Positions 1 through 6,310 of a stretch of 13,188 nt of DNA are shown here, in pieces (the first letter of the stretch is position 1; the number at the start of each line of letters is the position of its first letter). The stretch lies in the NCBI GenBank assembly GCA_016764955.1, contig JAESQZ010000106.1, positions 1 to 13,188 on the forward strand, read 5' to 3'. A model generated the notes under the pieces. The model had not been told where the DNA came from. It made no database searches and saw only the letters and a list, made by a program, of their open reading frames with translations. A program made the translations under genes and the position numbers. The stretch is from Deltaproteobacteria bacterium (GTDB taxonomy: Bacteria > Myxococcota > UBA727 > JABDBI01).

Positions 1-55
1 ATAGAGATGGCTTTACGCCTTTGGAGGCACTGTCGGGCAAAGATCGTAGTGCGGG

Positions 56-131
56 TTGTCATACCAGCGGAGGCTGGTATCCAGAATAGGCCGCCAGATT
101 TACTGGATGCCAGCCTTCGCTGGCATGACAA
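56..131. repeat. Dispersed palindromic repeat, copy 1 (REP-like)
   Basis: A 76-bp imperfect inverted repeat. Its left end (56-84) is nearly the reverse complement of its right end (103-131). Each arm folds into its own 8-bp hairpin: ATACCAGC/GCTGGTAT at 61-80 with loop GGAG, and ATGCCAGC/GCTGGCAT at 107-126 with loop CTTC. It closely matches the copy at 10707-10783 and is related to 3831-3900. It lies upstream of the ureohydrolase gene and reads through in that frame to give VIPAEAGIQ, a well-known product of translating such repeats. That makes coding unlikely. The rest of 1-174 holds no gene I can support. Confidence 0.9.
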
Positions 132-174
132 TATGGAGCATGGCAACAAAAGCTGTTATGACAACCTAATACTT

Positions 175-1260
175 ATGCCTACTCAACTATTAGATCTCGC
201 TCAAAAACTTTTGACTCCTCCAGGGAATGGTGTTTTCACGGTTCATACCGCTCAAAATCGAAAGAATCGCTTACATGAAAAACTTTATGGAACTGCAGAA
301 CAATCAAAAGTGCAAAATAAGTGGCTAGACAGTCTTAAAAACTTACTAAGTTCTAACGAGTCAAGAATCGCCTTGCTAGGAATTCCGTCTGATTGCGGCG
401 GTGGTATTATTAGAGGCGCCAATTGGGGGCCATTATTTCTAAGGCTTGAGCTTCAAAAAGACATCGCTGATCTAGGTGATGTGCGCGTAATCCCTCATTA
501 TTTACATGACTCGCTTCTATCTGAAAGAGCCAAAGCGGCATCTCGAGAGGCTCTTTATAAAGACTCCAACTCCCAGCTGCCTGTTTCACCGCTATCAATA
601 GCCGAATATTTTTTAGAGAAATTTTACGCAAATCAAAGCAAAACTCGAGTTTTTGGTTTAGGAGGTGATCACTCGGTTAGTTACCCTCTAGTAAAAAGCT
701 ATCTTCTTGCTCGAAAAAATCAGGGAACACGCTGTGCTCTACTCCATTTTGATGCTCACACCGACTTAATGCCTTCCCGTTTGGGGGTAGACATATGTTT
801 TGGTAGTTGGACCCATCATATTCTGCCTTTTTTAGAGTCTCCTGACGATTTATATCAAGTTGGGATTCGATCCTCGGGTAAAGAACGAACGCACTGGGAA
901 AAAACCTATGGAATTCATCAATTTTGGTCTGAAGAAGTTCAAAAAGACCCTGCTGAATTAGGAAAGCATATTCTTAAAAGCCTTGAGCAAAAAAATATAG
1001 ATGAGATTTATATTAGCTTTGACATTGATGTTCTCGATATGAGCGAAGCTTCTGCAACTGGAACACCTGAAACCAACGGCATGCATACGTTACAAGCAGT
1101 TGAGCTCCTCAAAGAGTTAGCTCCAGAAATTCAAGTAGGTGGCGCAGACCTCGTAGAGGTTGCACCTTTCGTGCATCACCCTGAATCTGATCAGTTAGAG
1201 CCAGAAACCACGCTAAGAAGCGCTCAGATCATCATGGAACAAATTCTCAAACTAATGTAA
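175..1260 (+). CDS. Arginase/agmatinase/formiminoglutamase family ureohydrolase
   Basis: A 361-residue binuclear-manganese hydrolase of the ureohydrolase superfamily, which cleaves guanidino or formimino groups from substrates such as arginine, agmatine or formiminoglutamate. The metal-binding signatures are all visible: GGDHS at 163-167, DAHTD at 193-197, SFDIDVLD at 281-288, and a conserved-type Glu in DLVEV near 328. The protein is probably cytosolic, as no signal peptide is seen. I chose ATG 175 because the same frame upstream runs through the palindromic repeat at 56-131; no clear Shine-Dalgarno sequence supports any of the possible starts. The N-terminal 60 residues are longer than in minimal arginases. 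The exact substrate cannot be assigned from motifs alone. A GGDEF-type gene follows 33 bp downstream on the same strand and may be co-transcribed. Family assignment is firm; subfamily is open. Confidence 0.9.
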   Translation: MPTQLLDLAQKLLTPPGNGVFTVHTAQNRKNRLHEKLYGTAEQSKVQNKWLDSLKNLLSSNESRIALLGIPSDCGGGIIRGANWGPLFLRLELQKDIADLGDVRVIPHYLHDSLLSERAKAASREALYKDSNSQLPVSPLSIAEYFLEKFYANQSKTRVFGLGGDHSVSYPLVKSYLLARKNQGTRCALLHFDAHTDLMPSRLGVDICFGSWTHHILPFLESPDDLYQVGIRSSGKERTHWEKTYGIHQFWSEEVQKDPAELGKHILKSLEQKNIDEIYISFDIDVLDMSEASATGTPETNGMHTLQAVELLKELAPEIQVGGADLVEVAPFVHHPESDQLEPETTLRSAQIIMEQILKLM

Positions 1261-1293
1261 ATCTCATGCTATACAAGTACTTGGGAGTCGTGT

Positions 1294-2181
1294 TTGAAAG
1301 ATTCGGTATTGTTTTCCAGCTTGGATCGGCGCTTGACCGTTCTCAAAGACAAGAGCTTTGCAACTTGTCTGCTTGAACTCAGTGCGCTTATCGCCAAGAA
1401 TCAGTTCCGAAAAGCAATTGCACTCGCCCAAGAAATTACGAACACAGATGCTGCTTTCTTAAATTTTAAGTCAGGTTATTTTTCTCGCCCACTTTCTCAA
1501 GAAGACCAGGCACTTCTTTGCGGTGAGAGAGAGCCAAAGCTCGGTAGACACCAGCGAATTAATTCCGTTTTAAAAGGAGAGGTTCTTAATCTCTGTCGTT
1601 TTGAGGTCAATGCTTTTTCAGAACATGATCAGACAATTGCAGCCAAGGTAGATGCCCACCTTAAAGAAGATCTTATTCGCTTCGAGGAATACTATGCACT
1701 TGTACACGATCCACAAACGGGTTTTTATGCCCGAGAGCGCTTTTTTGATTTCTTTGAACACGAGTTCCACCGTTCATGGCGTTATCAAGCAGCCCTATCA
1801 CTTGTACTAATCGATATTGATGGTTTTTCTCGCACAACTCACCCAGAGGCAATTCTCACTAAAACAGCGGGGCGCATTAAATCTGAAGTCCGACAAGGTG
1901 ACTTTGTGGCTCGCCTATCGAATGATACATTCGCAATTATCGAACCGATGACTGCTTTGCAGCGTGCAACCAAGTCTTCCGAAAGAATACTTTCTAAATT
2001 TAAGCATTTGCCCGTGTTAGTTCAGGAAACACCTTTACAAGTGCACCTATCGATGGGCGTCGCATCTTTGCTGCCCAAAGATCAAAGTCAGATGGATATT
2101 CTAACGCGTGCAGACAGAGCACTTCAAGCCGCTAAGCGTTTGGGGGGGAATCGGGTTGTGGTGTTTGACTCAATGCCATAG
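1294..2181 (+). CDS. Degenerate GGDEF-domain protein, probably catalytically inactive
   Basis: A 295-residue protein with an unassigned N-terminal region (about 1-130, possibly a small sensor fold) and a C-terminal GGDEF fold. The fold is recognised from DPQTGFYAR (139-147), LIDID (172-176), a terminal MGVASLLP (254-261) and ADRALQAAKRLGGNRV (273-288). The active-site loop that should read GGDEF is SNDTF (209-213), and the usual Asn/GH/GD guanine-binding segment after LIDIDGF is shortened and absent. The inhibitory-site motif RxxD is kept as RQGD (200-203), exactly five residues before the active-site loop as in true diguanylate cyclases. I infer a non-catalytic protein that may bind c-di-GMP. 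The start is TTG at 1294, supported by GGGAG at 1283-1287 with six bases of spacing. The last 50 bases overlap the end of nnrD on the other strand. Confidence 0.85.
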   Translation: MKDSVLFSSLDRRLTVLKDKSFATCLLELSALIAKNQFRKAIALAQEITNTDAAFLNFKSGYFSRPLSQEDQALLCGEREPKLGRHQRINSVLKGEVLNLCRFEVNAFSEHDQTIAAKVDAHLKEDLIRFEEYYALVHDPQTGFYARERFFDFFEHEFHRSWRYQAALSLVLIDIDGFSRTTHPEAILTKTAGRIKSEVRQGDFVARLSNDTFAIIEPMTALQRATKSSERILSKFKHLPVLVQETPLQVHLSMGVASLLPKDQSQMDILTRADRALQAAKRLGGNRVVVFDSMP

Positions 2182-2932
2182 CAAGCTCATCCGCAATTTC
2201 ACGTGCAAAGTGCCCTCTTTCACAAACAGTGCTTAACTGACGTCCAGCGTCTAAGTGTGCCTGCACGACTCTTTGAACCCAGCTTAAGCCACCAGTTCCT
2301 GGCCACCAAGCACCTGCGATTGCACCGCTTAGAACATCACCACTGCCTCCAACTGCAAGCGTCGGCACGTCCCCTTCGCATATAAGCTGAGAATCAGAAT
2401 CGGCGACAATACTATTGGCCCCCTTCAGCACCCAGATAACTTTGATTTGTAGCTTGCTTGAGATACTCAGCAATTGGCTAATGGTTTCTGGTCTGTCTGC
2501 TTGAACATCAGCTGTGCTGATACCTAAAAAGCGCGCAGCTTCTCCTGGGTGAGGCGTGGCTATAATAACTGACTCTGAACTCAAACGTGGACTAAGGCGT
2601 TTAATTAGCGGAATCGCGCCTGCATCTAAAACAATAGGGATGTCTTTTGAAAGTGCTTTTTTGAGAAGCTTGTACGCCTTGCGCACGCGACTTCTTGTTG
2701 TAACACCAGGGCCAAGAACTAGAACAGATGCGCGCTCTAACTTTGTTTTTGAGGCTTTCTCTTGCATGAACTCTGGCTGGTCACCAGGAGCATATTGCAG
2801 GTAGTCATCTACAAGAAGCGTTACAGTGCCTGCGCCTGCTCGAAAAGCTGTATAAGCGCAAAGCCGTGAAGCGCCCCTTGTTCCAGGATCGCCCTCTAAG
2901 ATAGCTACTTGTGAAAAGTCACCCTTATGCAT
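2132..2932 (-). CDS. nnrD: ADP/ATP-dependent NAD(P)H-hydrate dehydratase (YjeF C-terminal type)
   Basis: A ribokinase-fold enzyme that uses a nucleotide phosphate donor to dehydrate damaged NAD(P)H hydrate back to NAD(P)H. The 266 residues match the carbohydrate-kinase domain of YjeF: HKGDF at 2-6, GPGV at 74-77, TPHPGEAARFLG at 126-137, LKGA at 169-172, and GGSGDVLSG at 195-203, containing the family catalytic Asp (199). The usual DADALN segment is DAGAIP (103-108). The N-terminal epimerase domain found in fused YjeF proteins is absent, so this is the stand-alone form, and its N-terminus is slightly short. ATG 2932 is fixed by an in-frame TGA two codons upstream; an AGGAT lies about ten bases before it. 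It sits 22 bp after cutA, suggesting one transcript. The 3' end overlaps the GGDEF-type gene tail to tail. Confidence 0.9.
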   Translation of the reverse strand: MHKGDFSQVAILEGDPGTRGASRLCAYTAFRAGAGTVTLLVDDYLQYAPGDQPEFMQEKASKTKLERASVLVLGPGVTTRSRVRKAYKLLKKALSKDIPIVLDAGAIPLIKRLSPRLSSESVIIATPHPGEAARFLGISTADVQADRPETISQLLSISSKLQIKVIWVLKGANSIVADSDSQLICEGDVPTLAVGGSGDVLSGAIAGAWWPGTGGLSWVQRVVQAHLDAGRQLSTVCERGHFAREIADELAMALSQTPQPDSPPNA

Positions 2933-2954
2933 ATGCGCTCAAATCCTAGCACAG

Positions 2955-3254
2955 CTATAGATTCTCTATCCACTTCTCGTAGTCAGAATTGCACTCTATG
3001 CTGGTGTTTAGAATAGCAGGTACATCATAAGGATGTAGGTCTCTCAGACGCTTTAAAAGCTTAGATTTAAGCTTGGAGCTGGTTTTGAGCAACATGGCTA
3101 CTTCGCTTTCTTCCTGGAGCTCCCCTTCCCACATATAAGTCGAGCTTATATTGGGCATTATGTTGGCACAGGCAGCCAATTTTTCTGATACCAGCGCACG
3201 GGCGATTTTTTTTGCCTGATCTAAATTAGAAACCAAAGTATAGATAGCTAGCAT
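2955..3254 (-). CDS. cutA: CutA1 divalent-cation tolerance family protein
   Basis: A 99-residue protein of the CutA1 family, small cytosolic trimeric proteins linked genetically to copper/divalent cation tolerance but with unsettled biochemical function. Visible family marks are LAACANIMP (27-35), SSTYMWEGELQEESEVAMLLKT (38-58, with the conserved-type Trp and Glu), LHPYDVPAI (73-81) and a terminal YEKWI. Length is normal for the family. The start at 3254 is well supported by GAGGAG followed by a short A-run on the minus strand. It is probably the first gene of a two-gene unit with nnrD. Its start codon lies only 29 bp from the divergent DJ-1-type gene, so at least one of the two promoters probably extends into neighbouring coding sequence. 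Confidence 0.93.
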   Translation of the reverse strand: MLAIYTLVSNLDQAKKIARALVSEKLAACANIMPNISSTYMWEGELQEESEVAMLLKTSSKLKSKLLKRLRDLHPYDVPAILNTSIECNSDYEKWIENL

Positions 3255-3283
3255 TTTTTTCTCCTCGTTGTTATGAAGGTTCT

Positions 3284-3829
3284 ATGACAAAATCTGTGTT
3301 GATTCCAATTGCTGATGGCAATGAAGAAATTGAAGTTGTAACGCTTGTTGATGTCCTAAGACGTGCTGGCCTCAATGTAACGCTAGCATCTGTTTCTCAA
3401 AAGACAATTTTGGGAGCACATAAGCTGGCAATTGGCGCGGACCAACTCATAGCAGAGTGCGAAGCCAATACCTATGATGGGATATTCTTACCGGGCGGCA
3501 TGCCTGGCGCATCGAATCTTGAGCAGTCAGCAGTGCTGATCTCAATGCTAAAAAAACAGGCATCAGCGGGTAAGCTCTACGGGGCTTTATGTGCATCCCC
3601 TGCAGTGGCATTAGCCCCTCATGGCCTTTTGAAAGGCAAAAAAAGTACAACTTATCCAGGCTTTGAGTCTAAATTACCTGATCAGACTGAAGCCAGTAAA
3701 CCCGTAGTCGTAGACGGTAATTGCATTACAGGCCAAAGCCCTGGTACAGCACAAGCTTTTGCCCTGGCCATTGTTCAAGCGATGCTTGGAGAAGAGCAGG
3801 CTAAGAAAATCAAGCAGGACTTGTGCTAG
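3284..3829 (+). CDS. DJ-1/PfpI family protein
   Basis: A 181-residue protein of the DJ-1/PfpI superfamily, whose members act as glyoxalase/deglycase-type or oxidative-stress enzymes, chaperones or peptidases. The nucleophile elbow is GALCASP (100-106) with Cys103. The partner acidic residue seen in DJ-1 (Glu18) corresponds to Glu17 in DGNEEIEVVTLVDVLRRAG (11-29). LPGGMPGASNL (69-79) and the THP-like TTYPGFE after the elbow also fit the DJ-1 branch. Length matches human DJ-1 and bacterial YajL-type proteins. ATG 3284 has a GAAGGT just upstream with short spacing. No signal peptide is seen. The gene is divergent from cutA and followed immediately by a palindromic repeat. The exact activity cannot be read from sequence. 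Confidence 0.92.
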   Translation: MTKSVLIPIADGNEEIEVVTLVDVLRRAGLNVTLASVSQKTILGAHKLAIGADQLIAECEANTYDGIFLPGGMPGASNLEQSAVLISMLKKQASAGKLYGALCASPAVALAPHGLLKGKKSTTYPGFESKLPDQTEASKPVVVDGNCITGQSPGTAQAFALAIVQAMLGEEQAKKIKQDLC

Positions 3830-3830
3830 G

Positions 3831-3900
3831 TTGTCATGCCAGCCACACTGTCATGCTGGCGAAGGCCAGCATCTAGACCCTGGCCTCCGCCAGGGTGACT
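3831..3900. repeat. Dispersed palindromic repeat, copy 2 (rearranged)
   Basis: A diverged, shortened member of the repeat family at 56-131 and 10707-10783. It starts one base after the DJ-1-type stop codon. A broken left arm (3831-3845) is followed by a compact element (3849-3900) with two hairpins: ATGCTGGC/GCCAGCAT at 3853-3872 with loop GAAG, and CCCTGGC/GCCAGGG at 3878-3895 with loop CTCC. Several stem bases differ from the other copies on both sides of the pair, so pairing is maintained. The stretch 3901-3963 that follows holds no clear feature. Confidence 0.8.
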
Positions 3901-3963
3901 CTGGGCCCTGTCTTCCATGAGCATGACACTTGATCTTAGCCGCCAAGCTGCTAGCTTATTTTC

Positions 3964-4152
3964 ATGGACAAACAAAAGAAAGTCGACCCCTTTCAATTTG
4001 ACAAGCGTGTGGCACACCGCTTTATTCAAAGTCAAAAAGTAACCCGTGAAGATCTAGAGAAGCATTTAGCAGAACTGCCAGATTTGGCTGAAAAAGCTGA
4101 AGATATTGCCCCTAAAATTTTTGGTGAAAGCCAGGAGAATGCAAAAGCTTAA
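3964..4152 (+). CDS. Small hypothetical protein upstream of truA
   Basis: A 62-residue, highly charged, soluble-looking protein that I do not recognise. The N-terminal half contains DPFQFDKRVAHRF (9-21), and the C-terminal half is acidic and probably helical (DLEKHLAELPDLAEKAEDIA, 30-49). It has no cysteines, membrane segment or signal peptide. ATG 3964 is the only start, because an in-frame TAG sits three codons earlier; no Shine-Dalgarno sequence is evident. Its 3' end overlaps the likely truA start by 14 bases, suggesting translational coupling, and supports the view that this is a real gene. Function is unknown. Confidence 0.65.
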   Translation: MDKQKKVDPFQFDKRVAHRFIQSQKVTREDLEKHLAELPDLAEKAEDIAPKIFGESQENAKA

Positions 4153-4963
4153 GTCTTGGAGAGTGTGGATTTCCTATCTAGGAACCCGATTTTCTGGCTC
4201 ACAGCATCAGCAGGGCCTGGATACTATTGAGTCTTGTTTTGCAGAAGCTTTTGAACAACTTCTTGGTAAAGTGCCCGCACTCGTTTTTGCGGGCCGAACT
4301 GACGCTGGTGTGCATGCTAGTGGTCAAGTCATGTCGTGTACTTTTGAAAGCCGTTTTGATGAAAGAACTCTGCCATTAGCGCTCTCACATTGTTTGGGGC
4401 CTGATATTAATGTTTGGCGAGCTGATGAAATTTCGTCTCGCTTTAATGCTAAGCGGCATTCTGTCGGTAAACGCTATGTGTATCGTATTAGTTCATCTAC
4501 ACGTGCCTTGCCATTTGAGAGGCTTTTTACTTGGCACTTAAGACAAGCTTTAGATTTAGAGGCTATGCAAAAGGCGGCGCGTTATTTAATTGGCGAGCAT
4601 GACTTTGAAAGCTTTCGATCTAGTCAGTGTGTTGCACCTCATGCTAGGCGCACTATTTGGAAAATTGATGTCAAAAACAAGGATGAACACATTGAAATCG
4701 ATATCCGTGGGAATGCATTTTGCCACAACATGGTTCGCATTATAGTGGGGACACTTGTTGAGGTCGGCCAGGGAAAGATTCCCCCAAAACAAATGGAAGC
4801 TATTTTGAAAGCAAAAGACCGCAGCAAAGCAGGTCGGACAGCTCCGCCACATGGCTTAAGTCTTGATGAAGTCTATTATCCAGATAATCTTACTCAAGCA
4901 GAAATTCCAGAGAATTCTAGGTTTCCTAGATTCCCTGTCACAAAGGAATCTTGGCCATGTTAG
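4139..4963 (+). CDS. truA: tRNA pseudouridine(38-40) synthase TruA
   Basis: Converts uridines 38-40 in the tRNA anticodon arm to pseudouridine. The 274-residue reading from ATG 4139 has the family motif AGRTDAGVHASGQV at 51-64 with catalytic Asp55. It also has FNAKRHSVGKRYVYRI, GEHDFESFR and a C-terminal GNAFCHNMVRIIVGTLVEVGQG. Length fits TruA. The N-terminal strand reads YLGTRFSGSQ where YDGTxxxGWQ is more usual. Start choice is uncertain. ATG 4139 gives a natural N-terminus, but its AGGAG is only one base away. TTG 4106, TTG 4121 and GTG 4124 are in-frame alternatives inside the upstream gene. The 3' end overlaps tatA by 7 bases, so truA, tatA and probably tatC form one transcription unit with the small upstream gene. 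Confidence 0.95.
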   Translation: MQKLKSWRVWISYLGTRFSGSQHQQGLDTIESCFAEAFEQLLGKVPALVFAGRTDAGVHASGQVMSCTFESRFDERTLPLALSHCLGPDINVWRADEISSRFNAKRHSVGKRYVYRISSSTRALPFERLFTWHLRQALDLEAMQKAARYLIGEHDFESFRSSQCVAPHARRTIWKIDVKNKDEHIEIDIRGNAFCHNMVRIIVGTLVEVGQGKIPPKQMEAILKAKDRSKAGRTAPPHGLSLDEVYYPDNLTQAEIPENSRFPRFPVTKESWPC

Positions 4964-5160
4964 GCGTCGGTGTTTTTGAAATTCTAATGGTTTTGATTGT
5001 TGCCTTGTTAGTGCTTGGCCCCGACCAACTCCCCAAAGCTGCAAGAGCACTCGCTAAAATGGTTTTTGAGTTTCGTCAAGCCAGCGAAGATCTCCGCCTG
5101 GGCGTGATGGGCGCCGAAGAACATCCATCTAAACAAGACTCACATAACGCTAGTGGCTAG
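4957..5160 (+). CDS. Twin-arginine translocase subunit TatA/TatB family
   Basis: A 67-residue Tat protein: one N-terminal membrane helix (about 5-21), the hinge LGPDQLPKAARAL (20-32), a short amphipathic helix and a brief hydrophilic tail. Together with TatC it would export folded, twin-arginine-signal proteins across the inner membrane. Length is that of TatA, but Glu at position 8 and the LGPDQLP hinge resemble TatB, which usually carries Glu in the membrane helix where TatA has Gln. It may serve as the only TatA/B partner at this locus or be one of several in the genome. I prefer ATG 4957, nine bases after AAAGGA (4942-4947), over TTG 4951, which would be only three bases away. It overlaps the truA stop by 7 bases and lies 33 bp before tatC. 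Confidence 0.9.
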   Translation: MLGVGVFEILMVLIVALLVLGPDQLPKAARALAKMVFEFRQASEDLRLGVMGAEEHPSKQDSHNASG

Positions 5161-5193
5161 CGTCTTTATTCAAGTTAAGCTAATGCTCCATTT

Positions 5194-5934
5194 GTGGATG
5201 AAGCAAACTACCCCATCACAAATCATTTAAAAGACCTGCGCGCTATTCTTGTGCGTTCTATGCTATGGATTGGTGCCGGCCTAATTGTATGTATTGCTTT
5301 TGCCGATAGGCTTATTGATTGGCTTTTAGGCCCAGTTCGGCAGGTTATGGGCGAAAAAACCAATTTGATTGTGCTAACACCTCATGAGTATTTTTTCACT
5401 GAAATGAAAGCTGCTTTGGTGGGTGGGATTCTGCTGGCCAGCCCCTGGATCTTCTATCAGATATGGTGTTTTGCAGCCCCAGGCCTCTATCGCCACGAAA
5501 AGAAAATGGCTTTCTCATTTGTAGCAATAACGGCACTTTGTTTTGTTGGCGGAATTCTATTTGCCCAACATTTTGTTTTTCCATCTGTGTTTAATTTCTT
5601 TATCGAGTCAGTACCGGAGCATATTCAAGGCAACTACTCCATTGGGCTATTGTTCTCATTCACAACTAATCTTTTGCTGGCATTCGGTTTGGTGTTTGAA
5701 ACCCCGGTTCTGGTTTTTTTGCTTGCTTATTTTAACCTTGTTGAGCTCTCAACACTTCGCTCTGGCAGGCGTTACGTAATTGTTCTGGCATTTATTGTGG
5801 CTGCAGTTTTAACCCCGACCCCAGACCCCCTGACACAAACATTAATGGCTGTTCCGATTATTCTACTTTATGAGTTAGGTATTTTTTGGGCGCGCATGGC
5901 CAAATTTCGTTTTTATAAGATTACTAACCTCTGA
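5194..5934 (+). CDS. tatC: Sec-independent protein translocase TatC
   Basis: The multispanning core of the Tat translocase, which recognises twin-arginine signal peptides. The 246 residues match the family: NHLKDLR near the N-terminus (10-16), FFTEMKAALVGGILLASPWIFYQIW (67-91), the cytosolic loop PGLYRHEKK (96-104) with the conserved-type Glu102, and PTPDPLTQTLMAVPIILLYELGI near the C-terminus. About six hydrophobic segments are present. In the signal-peptide-binding HLxELR motif the Glu is replaced by Asp14. The start is GTG 5194 with no clear Shine-Dalgarno sequence; it leaves a normal N-terminus before the conserved motif. The final 60 bases overlap the response regulator gene on the opposite strand. 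Confidence 0.95.
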   Translation: MDEANYPITNHLKDLRAILVRSMLWIGAGLIVCIAFADRLIDWLLGPVRQVMGEKTNLIVLTPHEYFFTEMKAALVGGILLASPWIFYQIWCFAAPGLYRHEKKMAFSFVAITALCFVGGILFAQHFVFPSVFNFFIESVPEHIQGNYSIGLLFSFTTNLLLAFGLVFETPVLVFLLAYFNLVELSTLRSGRRYVIVLAFIVAAVLTPTPDPLTQTLMAVPIILLYELGIFWARMAKFRFYKITNL

Positions 5935-6234
5935 AAGACGATAGGGCTTGGCTATGCAGATATGCTCCGCGGCAAGCTCATCACTTGCTCCAAATCCACT
6001 TAAGATGATTATCGCTGATTGTATTTTCATGTTCTTAAGTTTTGCAATTGTTTTCGCGCCATCCAACTCAGGCATTTTGAGATCCATGAGAATCAGGTCA
6101 GGCTCGGTGTTGCTAACTAATTCGATGCATTCTAACCCATTTTCAGCTTCACTAACCTGGTAGCCCAGCAGACTTAAATGCTCAGCAAGCGCGTGCCGAA
6201 TAAAGTGCTCATCTTCACATATTAGTATATACAT
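5875..6234 (-). CDS. Single-domain response regulator (receiver domain only)
   Basis: A 119-residue receiver domain with no output domain, of the CheY/Spo0F kind. The acidic pocket is Glu7/Asp8, the phosphoacceptor is Asp51 in LILMDLKMPELDG (47-59), the switch Ser79 is in IILSGFG, and Lys96 is in IAKPY. All key positions are intact, so it should be phosphorylatable, presumably acting as a phosphorelay intermediate or by protein contact. No histidine kinase lies in the window. ATG 6234 has no visible Shine-Dalgarno sequence and lies only about 11 bases after a perfect TATAAT on the minus strand, so the message may be nearly leaderless. The gene overlaps the tatC end by 60 bases and diverges from pstS, but any link with phosphate control is only suggested by position. 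Confidence 0.92.
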   Translation of the reverse strand: MYILICEDEHFIRHALAEHLSLLGYQVSEAENGLECIELVSNTEPDLILMDLKMPELDGAKTIAKLKNMKIQSAIIILSGFGASDELAAEHICIAKPYRLSEVSNLIKTKFGHARPKNT

Positions 6235-6310
6235 ACTTAAATAGTATTATATTTTTTATATAATTAATATTTGTTATCCAAAGTATATTGGCTCTGAGTA
6301 TCACTTCTTG
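6235..6310. promoter_or_regulatory. AT-rich divergent promoter region, response regulator / pstS
   Basis: The 76-bp gap between the divergent starts is strongly AT-rich in its first half. It contains a perfect TATAAT at 6259-6264 facing pstS and another on the minus strand at 6251-6246 facing the response regulator gene. Neither has a convincing -35 element at 16-18 bp, which would fit activator-dependent promoters, but TATAAT is also easy to find by chance in such sequence. I looked for direct repeats resembling an enterobacterial Pho box and found none. Confidence 0.4.

Noticed and set aside
7..174. N-terminal extension of 56 residues on the ureohydrolase frame
   Set aside because: Most of it translates the palindromic repeat (VIPAEAGIQ...SLRWHD), and the ureohydrolase fold does not need it.
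4106..4138. TTG 4106 start for truA
   Set aside because: It adds 11 residues before the natural MQKLKSWRVWISYLGTRF start and lacks a Shine-Dalgarno sequence; kept only as an alternative.
6235..6310. Pho box upstream of pstS
   Set aside because: No pair of CTGTCAT-like repeats with 4-bp spacing is present; TTGTTAT at 6270 has no partner.
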